From: Bacillus sp. AFS037270
GTDB taxonomy: Bacteria > Bacillota > Bacilli > Bacillales_B > DSM-18226
Assembly: GCF_002585305.1 (NCBI RefSeq)
Contig: NZ_NUNF01000076.1
Span: 1 to 10,960 of the forward strand
Direction of reading: 5' to 3'
DNA: 10,960 nucleotides
The notes beneath the pieces are model-generated. The model was not told the DNA's origin and did not search any database. It saw only the letters and a list, made by a program, of their open reading frames with translations. This document shows positions 6,832 to 10,960 of the stretch, one piece after another; position 1 is the first letter of the stretch; each line of letters starts with the position of its first letter. The translations under genes were made by a program, and so were the position numbers.

Positions 6832-6994
6832 GCTAAAGAAATTGAAGAATATGAATTCCTTCAATCTATCCCTGGAATCGGAGAAAAAATCGCTGCAACA
6901 ATTATTTCTGAAATCGGAAGGGATAGATAGGTTTAGTGATGCCAAGAAGTTAGTTGCATTCGCTGGAATAGATCATAGTGTGTATTTCTTCAGG
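6832..6994 (+). pseudogene. inverted core of IS110 transposase (copy 2)
   Basis: Plus-strand codons give LAKEIEEYEFLQSIPGIGEK, AATIISEIG, a one-base frameshift, then IDRFSDAKKLVAFAGID and a mutated SVYFF-type end. This is the same segment as in copy 1 but in the opposite direction to the flanking pieces of its own element. It begins directly after the C-terminal codons of the minus-strand part and ends about 20 bp before the VKIVLQYEEHLSN block. Confidence 0.75.
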
Positions 6995-7112
6995 CATTTA
7001 TTTCATTTGCAATATTGGATAGGTGCTCTTCATATTGGAGGACAATCTTTACTAAGATTTCAAGGTTAAAGATATGACTCTCGAAGAGATTATTTTGAAA
7101 ATGATTTCGAAG

Positions 7113-7272
7113 GCAGCTGCTCTTTCAACTTCTTTTAGGAACTCCAATAAATTCCCAAACCATCAATATTATGTTCAATACTAAAGCTCTTACGATATGG
7201 TTTACCTTTATCTAAAAATGCTTAAACCTGACTTTCACCCTTGGAAACACCCAGACCAATGACTGGATTCAT
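7113..7272 (-). pseudogene. IS110-family transposase, N-terminal remnant (copy 2)
   Basis: From ATG at 7272-7270 the minus strand reads MNPVIGLGVSKGESQV, a stop, then AFLDKGKPYRKSFSIEHNID. A frameshift leads to LLEFLKEVERAA. This is the standard start of an IS110-type recombinase. The first catalytic aspartate of the RuvC-like (DEDD) domain, normally in GLDVSKG, is glycine here. Codon 17, normally Gln, is TAA. A GAGGAG site lies upstream. Sequence breaks off near 7113 and jumps to the middle piece at 7063-7015. It is plainly inactive. Confidence 0.75.
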
Positions 7273-7450
7273 ACCTAACTCTCCTCTTAAAATTACAAAA
7301 TAAGTCGGTATCCCCTAAAGCTCTTGTAAGGTCATAGGTTCGCTTGTTAAACGGGATCATTTTCCCAACCAGCCTGACTATACAAGTAGGGGGTGAACAG
7401 TTTAGCTTACGGGATCTAGTCCCACGGGTGCGACGTTCGATCTGGGTGCA
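7273..7450 (-). ncRNA. candidate relic of an IS110 bridge RNA region
   Basis: About 178 bp lie between the inferred left end of the element and the transposase start codon. In IS621 and related IS110 elements this 5' non-coding region encodes the roughly 177-nt bridge RNA that pairs with donor and target DNA. The minus strand shows small hairpins, for example GGGA-CTAGA-TCCC and GGGA-AAATGA-TCCC. It is more G+C-rich than the surrounding DNA. No expression evidence is available and the element is dead, so this is a positional inference. Confidence 0.35.
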
Positions 7451-7452
7451 AG

Positions 7453-7512
7453 AGTTTAACAATGAGTTGAGGGTGCAGCTCTTTTTCTTTATTGTGCTAA
7501 CGTGGATGAGGT
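7453..7512 (+). repeat. dispersed hairpin repeat, copy C
   Basis: AGTTTAACAATGAGTTG is followed by GGGT and GCAGCTC, a 6-bp stem (7464-7469 with 7476-7481), a run of Ts, then TTATTGTGCTAACG. It is nearly identical to copy D at 8457-8520 over about 45 bp. The upstream part stops abruptly at the IS110 copy 2 boundary. Confidence 0.6.
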
Positions 7513-7596
7513 TAATGGAAGAAGGACTTTTCCAATTTTTAACGAACTACCTATAATAACCTTTACAAGGATTGGGTGGTATTTATAGGGAAGCAA

Positions 7597-8391
7597 ATGA
7601 AATTTTATATTCATGACCAAATTCAAAAAAATATAATCGAGATACTTCGGACCGCAGGTTGTGTTTTTGCAGAAGAAGAGGCTCGGCTTCTTATTTCTGA
7701 GGCACGGACATTGGAAGCCCTCTCCTCTATGGTCAATCTTCGAATTAAAGGTACCCCACTTGAACATGTCCTCGGTTGGGCAGAGTTCTGCGGTATCAGA
7801 ATATCAGTAGACCCAGGAGTCTTTGTACCTCGCCGCCGTACTGAGTTTCTCGTGCAAAAGGCAATTGCCCTTTCTGCCCCTGGAGCAGTAGTAGTTGATC
7901 TTTGCTGTGGTACAGGAGCGGTGGGTGTAGCGATAGCAAAAACTCTTGGGCATATTGAGTTGTATGCAATCGACATCGACCCAACCGCCGTGCGCTGTGC
8001 TATCCGCAATGTTACACCCCTGGGTGGTCGCGTATATGAAGGGGATCTCTATGAGTCATTACCTGCCAAACTGCGTGGGAAAGTCGACATCCTAGTAGCA
8101 AACGCGCCTTACGTACCAACCGAGGCAATCAAGCTGCTTCCGCGAGAATCGCGTCTACATGAACCGAATGTGGCGCTAGACGGAGGAAATGACGGACTTG
8201 ACATTCAGCGGAAAGTAGCAGAAGAAGCATCCCTCTGGTTAGCTGCTGGGGGGTATCTATTGGTAGAGACGAGCGAAAGGCAGGCCCATCAAACCTTTGA
8301 AATCTTTACCCAACATGGGCTAATCCCTCAGTTGACGCACTATGATGAACTTGATGCTACTTTAGTAATTGGAAATAAACCCCCAATTTAG
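7597..8391 (+). CDS. PrmC/HemK-related protein-(glutamine-N5) methyltransferase, unknown substrate
   Basis: The product is a 264-residue SAM-dependent methyltransferase of the class related to PrmC (the TIGR03704-like branch). An N-terminal helical domain (about 5-60) precedes VFVPRRRTE (75-83), the SAM-binding motif VVVDLCCGTGAVG (98-110), an acidic IDIDP loop, and the catalytic loop NAPY (169-172). The last replaces the classical NPPY, as is typical of this branch. PrmC itself methylates release-factor Gln in GGQ; this paralog's target is unknown. ATG at 7597 has an AGGGA site five bases before it. A GTG at 7576 with AAGGA is a possible alternative adding seven residues. The gene is markedly richer in G+C than its neighbours, with codons such as CGC, GCC and GCG, suggesting transfer from a higher-G+C donor. 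It stands alone, between an IS110 relic and hairpin repeat D. Confidence 0.88.
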   Translation: MKFYIHDQIQKNIIEILRTAGCVFAEEEARLLISEARTLEALSSMVNLRIKGTPLEHVLGWAEFCGIRISVDPGVFVPRRRTEFLVQKAIALSAPGAVVVDLCCGTGAVGVAIAKTLGHIELYAIDIDPTAVRCAIRNVTPLGGRVYEGDLYESLPAKLRGKVDILVANAPYVPTEAIKLLPRESRLHEPNVALDGGNDGLDIQRKVAEEASLWLAAGGYLLVETSERQAHQTFEIFTQHGLIPQLTHYDELDATLVIGNKPPI

Positions 8392-8456
8392 GCTGAACAG
8401 TGTATTTCTACTATTTAATGAACACGCATCTTATGAAGGAAGTGGGGCATTTTAGT

Positions 8457-8520
8457 AGTTTAACAATGAGTTGCGGGTGCAGCTCTTTTTTATTTGTGCT
8501 AAGGGGACAGGATAGTTTAA
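8457..8520 (+). repeat. dispersed hairpin repeat, copy D, probable terminator
   Basis: GAGTTGC (8468-8474) and GCAGCTC (8479-8485) form a 7-bp stem with a GGGT loop and one G-U pair, followed by a run of six Ts. It lies about 75 bp after the methyltransferase stop codon. The tail (GTGCTAAGGGGACAGGATAG) repeats the GGGGCA-type segment found just before the hairpin at 8444-8460. Confidence 0.65.
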
Positions 8521-8628
8521 TAAGAAATTGATAAACTAATTTTATAAATAGTGATGTAAGAGGTTAATCTAAATTAAATTTGAAAAAAACCCTTGGTTTG
8601 GGGATATGTATAAGGGGTTTGTAAACAA

Positions 8629-9309
8629 ATGAAAATCATAAACTTAACTGTTGAACTTATTGTTGGATTTTTTTTTCTGTTTCTAATCGTTAAGTTTGTA
8701 GGGAAAAAAATCATCAATCAAATTTCCCCTTTCACCTTTATCGCAGCTATTGTATTAGGGGAATTGCTTGGAAATGCATTATACGATCATAAAGTAGGAG
8801 TATTTTATATTATTTATTCGATGTCCATTTGGGGAGTATTACTTTTTACGGTTGAATATTTAAGCCAAAAGTTCCTTATGTTTAGGGGAGCCATTGAAGG
8901 GAAGCCCTCTGCACTTATAAAAAATGGATTCGTTGACCGAGAAGCATTAAGAAAGAATAGGATGAATATTAACCAGTTGCAAAGTTTACTTAGACAGAGT
9001 GAAACCTTTTCTATTCGTGAGGTAGCTTTTTGCTATTTAGAGGCAAACGGTTCGATTAGTATTTTAAAGAAATCAAAATATCAAAAAACCACTCAGGAAG
9101 ATTTTAAAATACCTTCAAAGGCAGTTTCAGTTCCAGTGACTTTAATAAGAGATGGTAAGGTTTTATGGGATGAAATTAATGAGTTGGGATTTAACGAAAC
9201 GTGGTTAAAATTTGAATTAAACACTCAAAATATTACAGATTACAAAGATGTTTTTTTGGCTGAATGGCTTGACGGAGACGGTCTTTTTGTACAGACTTTG
9301 CAAAGATAA
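8629..9309 (+). CDS. DUF421 (YetF-like) membrane protein
   Basis: The product is a 226-residue membrane-anchored protein of the DUF421/YetF family, with three N-terminal hydrophobic segments (about 7-27, 35-50 and 57-77) and a cytoplasmic C-terminal domain. Family hallmarks are visible: RGAIEGKPSALIKNG (86-100), NRMNINQLQSLLRQ (110-123), then VAFCYLEANGSISILKK. The length is typical. Bacillus species carry several paralogs (YdfR, YdfS, YetF, YrbG types); some are linked to spores, but the biochemical role is not established. The ATG has an AAGGGG site about eleven bases upstream. No convincing promoter is visible in the 100 bp before it. Downstream is a hairpin repeat (copy E). It is probably a single-gene unit. 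Confidence 0.9.
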   Translation: MKIINLTVELIVGFFFLFLIVKFVGKKIINQISPFTFIAAIVLGELLGNALYDHKVGVFYIIYSMSIWGVLLFTVEYLSQKFLMFRGAIEGKPSALIKNGFVDREALRKNRMNINQLQSLLRQSETFSIREVAFCYLEANGSISILKKSKYQKTTQEDFKIPSKAVSVPVTLIRDGKVLWDEINELGFNETWLKFELNTQNITDYKDVFLAEWLDGDGLFVQTLQR

Positions 9310-9366
9310 ATTGGTACACATTTTGTTCCTTTATGACAGAATAAAGGGTAAAAGAGGTAAAGTTTT

Positions 9367-9405
9367 AGCCGCTAAATTGGTGGCTTCTTTTGAATTAACG
9401 GACAG
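9367..9405 (+). repeat. dispersed hairpin repeat, copy E, probable terminator
   Basis: AGCCGC (9367-9372) pairs with GTGGCT (9380-9385, one G-U) around a 7-base loop. A T-rich run and GAATTAACGGACAGGC follow, the same order of parts as in copies A-D. It lies about 55 bp after the DUF421 stop codon. The remaining sequence to 9554 shows no gene. Confidence 0.55.
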
Positions 9406-9554
9406 GCAAACAAAGAGGGATTAAAACCCAAAGAGGAAGAATTAGCAGAAAAGGGCATAAAAAATATGTAAAGAATTCATTACTAAAAAACTGGAAACAA
9501 TAAGTAGGAATTATTCTTCAACCCTCATATGCGAACTTCGGATGCAAAGGATGA

Positions 9555-10138
9555 ATGATTACATTGGATAATTCCAGAATGGATAGATTTGATAAAATTG
9601 TTAAAATGGGAAAACATACAACTGAAGAATTAACAGACTATTGGTTGGATTATGAACTATATGCTTCTCTTGAATACTGGATGATGGTTACTCTCTTGGT
9701 GGTTCCACTACTAGTTTTATTCTTTAAAATTGATAAGAATAAAATATTTTTAATTGGTTTTTATGGATACAGTTTCACATTATGTTTGGATATGTAGATT
9801 TATATGGGAAACATAATGGATTATGGAACTATCCGTTTCCACTAATACCTGCAATCCCTGGATTTGCGATAGATGGTAGTCTTGTCCCTGTTGCTTTTAT
9901 GCTGGTATACCAGTGGACCTTAAACAATAACAAAAATTATTACCTCTATTCTTTTATTACAGCCCTAATTTTTTCATTTATTATTAAGCCAATATTAGTT
10001 CAGCTAGAATTATTCAAACTGTACGAGAATATAAAGTATTTTCACCTTCTTTTCGGATATATCTTTGTCTGATTGACAGCAAAGTTTATTACCAATGTAT
10101 TTTTATGGACTCAAAAGAAATTTATAAAATTAACTTAA
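9555..10138 (+). pseudogene. CBO0543-like multi-pass membrane protein, broken by frameshift and stop
   Basis: Two frames together describe one membrane protein of about 194 residues. The first (from ATG 9555, AAAGG upstream) reads through a charged N-terminus and one helix to GFYGYSF. It then loses frame and ends at 9797. Adding one T to the TTT at 9773-9775 gives GYSFHIMFGYVDLYG and continues in the second frame: GLWNYPFPLIPAIPGF, DGSLVPVAFMLVYQW, several helices, LFGYIFV. A TGA at 10070-10072 then interrupts, after which the same frame carries on for 21 codons (LTAKFITNVFLWTQKK) to TAA at 10136-10138. The LWxYP...D.SLVPV..MLVYQ pattern resembles CBO0543-type membrane proteins of Firmicutes; I hold the family name loosely. 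Two independent lesions make true decay more likely than a read error alone. The function of the family is unknown. Confidence 0.65.
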
Positions 10139-10186
10139 AATTTATTGAGTACCCACATAATTAAATAGAGGGATCAAAAATAGTGA

Positions 10187-10225
10187 AAAAGCAGTGGGTT
10201 CCACAATTGAATTCCCACCACTTTT
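10187..10225 (+). terminator. imperfect hairpin after the broken membrane-protein gene
   Basis: AAAAG-CA-GTGGG (10187-10198) faces CCCAC-CA-CTTTT (10214-10225), two 5-bp stems separated by two mismatches, ending in four Ts. It lies about 50 bp after the pseudogene. Between it and 10340 I see no supported gene. Confidence 0.35.
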
Positions 10226-10340
10226 AGCATGTTTACCGATTATGATAAGGTAAATTTAGAAAAGATGCGTATTAAAATATTTCTCTATTGCAAAAACGGA
10301 TGTAATTCAATAAGGAAACATTTATTAAATAATACTTTTA

Positions 10341-10667
10341 TTATTTTTTCTTGGAACATGGGTGTTTATGTGGTTTAGGTGGTTTAGGTTTATGTGGTTT
10401 AGGTTTAGGTTTAGGAGGTTTAGGTTTAGGTTTAGGTTTAGATGGTTTAGGCTGACAAGGTTCACTGCTTTCTTGGCATTCACAAGGTTCACAATGCTCA
10501 CAATGCTCACAGTCTTCTGAAGGTTCACAGCGCTCACAGTCTTCACTAGGTTCACAGCGCTCACAGTCTTCACTAGGTTCACAGAATTTAAAGGGCTTAG
10601 AAAATTCGTAAGATTTAAAGGACTGACAAGGTTCATCATGTCCATAAAATTTATTAAAGTAACCCAT
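10341..10667 (-). CDS. Cys/Glu-rich repeat protein with Pro-Lys tail (spore-coat-like)
   Basis: The product is a 108-residue low-complexity protein with three zones. The N-terminus (1-33) is aromatic and polar (MGYFNKFYGHDEPCQSFKSY). The middle (about 34-65) has three near-perfect CEPSEDCER nonapeptides and then CEHCEHCEPCECQ, giving a dense set of cysteines and acids. The tail is Pro/Lys/His alternation (KPKPKPPKPKPKPH) ending in a lone Cys and KKK. No signal peptide, helix or catalytic motif is seen. Such Cys-rich, Lys-rich repeat proteins in Bacillus are often spore-coat or crust components cross-linked through cysteine, or metal binders; this is inference from composition and promoter. 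AAGGAG (10686-10681) is 13 bases from the ATG, rather far, but no better start exists. A SigK-type -10 lies just upstream. An overlapping open frame rich in Asn/Leu is a by-product of the repeats. Confidence 0.7.
   Translation of the reverse strand: MGYFNKFYGHDEPCQSFKSYEFSKPFKFCEPSEDCERCEPSEDCERCEPSEDCEHCEHCEPCECQESSEPCQPKPSKPKPKPKPPKPKPKPHKPKPPKPHKHPCSKKK
10507..10587 (-). repeat. three 27-bp tandem repeats inside the Cys-rich gene
   Basis: Units start at 10507, 10534 and 10561 (plus-strand coordinates), each encoding one CEPSEDCER nonapeptide. Units two and three are nearly identical in DNA, which points to recent duplication by slippage or unequal exchange. The 27-bp length keeps the frame, so copy number could vary between strains. 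Confidence 0.85.
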
Positions 10668-10700
10668 ACTAAACTACTCACTCCTTTCTAGAATATAAAA

Positions 10701-10709
10701 TAGTTTATG
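10701..10709 (-). promoter_or_regulatory. SigK-type -10 element for the Cys-rich protein gene
   Basis: The minus strand reads CATAAACTA, an exact match to the SigK -10 consensus CATANNNTA. Transcription would begin near 10694, about eight bases before the ribosome binding site. A clear AC-type -35 at 15-17 bp is not obvious. A sporulation promoter fits a coat-like protein. Confidence 0.45.
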
Positions 10710-10924
10710 GAACTTTGATCAAATCTGAAATGGACAAGTATGGAACTTATATTATAATAATATTAAATACATACTTTTCTCTAATTTTGTTGTTAATAAA
10801 AGCAAAAGAACACAATGTCATAATAAACTATAACATATCCTACACTTGTATTTTTTTGATATTAAAATTATCAGTAAATAAACACAATAATGTTTTATGT
10901 TAAGTTTTCTTGCAAATTCTTTTG

Positions 10925-10955
10925 AAAAATGTTATTCTTAAGAAGAATTATTTTT
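10925..10955. terminator. AT-rich hairpin at the window end
   Basis: Outer arms AAAAAT/ATTTTT (10925-10930 with 10950-10955) and inner arms ATTCTT/AAGAAT (10934-10939 with 10943-10948) form a two-part stem. It may terminate a gene beyond the window. The preceding 10710-10924 is very AT-rich and holds no supported gene. Confidence 0.35.
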
Positions 10956-10960
10956 GTTCG

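Larger units (their letters stand above)
6650..7450 (-). mobile_element. IS110-family relic, copy 2 (internally deleted and rearranged)
   Basis: This is an IS110 element reduced to about 0.8 kb. On the minus strand it keeps a 5' non-coding region (7450-7273), a transposase N-terminus (7272-7113), a short middle piece (7063-7015), the last codons (about 6832-6797) and the 3' non-coding end (6796-6650). Between the middle piece and the last codons, the Tnp_20 core lies in the opposite, plus orientation (6832-6994). About half the coding sequence is missing. The left boundary is placed where sequence shared by intergenic repeats C and D begins (near 7453), suggesting insertion beside or into that repeat. 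The outer parts are in the same orientation as copy 1. Confidence 0.75.

Noticed and set aside
7235..7462. 75-codon minus-strand ORF upstream of the methyltransferase
   Set aside because: It reads through the IS110 5' non-coding region in a frame other than the transposase start, and has no family resemblance.
10229..10378. 49-codon plus-strand ORF starting MFTDYDKVNLEKM
   Set aside because: No ribosome binding site, and its end runs antisense into the Cys-rich gene.
10370..10451. Telomere-like TTTAGG repeats on the plus strand
   Set aside because: They are the reverse complement of CCTAAA codons for the Pro-Lys tail of the minus-strand Cys-rich protein.
10325..10681. A 118-codon minus-strand frame rich in Asn and Leu
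   Set aside because: It overlaps the Cys-rich gene in another frame, starts with GTG directly on the ribosome binding site, and is explained by the repeats.
10715..10903. 62-codon plus-strand ORF in AT-rich DNA
   Set aside because: TTG start without a ribosome binding site and a composition typical of random AT-rich sequence.

Overview
The window looks like chromosomal DNA of a low-G+C, endospore-forming Bacillaceae (Bacillus sensu lato). The genes are AT-rich with strong AGGAGG-type ribosome binding sites. The gene families present (MocR/LysE pair, DMT exporter, DUF421 protein, IS110 relics) are common there, and a Cys/Pro/Lys-rich repeat protein sits behind a SigK-like -10 element. I cannot name the species. 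There is no rRNA, tRNA, CRISPR array or intact mobile element.

Layout: (1) 118-950, a multi-pass membrane protein gene that appears split by one missing base. (2) 1143-2260, a minus-strand EamA/DMT exporter with an upstream promoter, an 18-residue leader ORF and a hairpin that can cover its ribosome binding site. (3) 2385-4610, a MocR-type (GntR-HTH plus aminotransferase) regulator divergent from a LysE/ArgO-type amino-acid exporter, with a repeat-rich operator between them. (4) 4646-7450, two decayed IS110-family copies in the same overall orientation. They bracket a truncated membrane-protein gene and two unrelated VOC-family genes. The second copy has its transposase core inverted and keeps its 5' non-coding region, where IS110 elements encode a bridge RNA. 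(5) 7597-9309, a PrmC/HemK-related methyltransferase that is clearly more G+C-rich than its neighbours, then a DUF421 (YetF-like) membrane protein. (6) 9555-10138, a second membrane-protein pseudogene with a frameshift and a nonsense codon. (7) 10341-10709, a minus-strand Cys-rich repeat protein with a likely late-sporulation promoter.

At least five copies of a short intergenic hairpin repeat are scattered between genes, several placed where a terminator would be expected. Functionally the window is accessory: small-molecule export (EamA, LysE), possible resistance or metabolite-binding proteins (VOC), mobile-element debris and broken membrane-protein genes. The best-supported regulatory units are the MocR-LysE divergon and the leader-controlled EamA gene. 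No large novel multi-gene system is visible.
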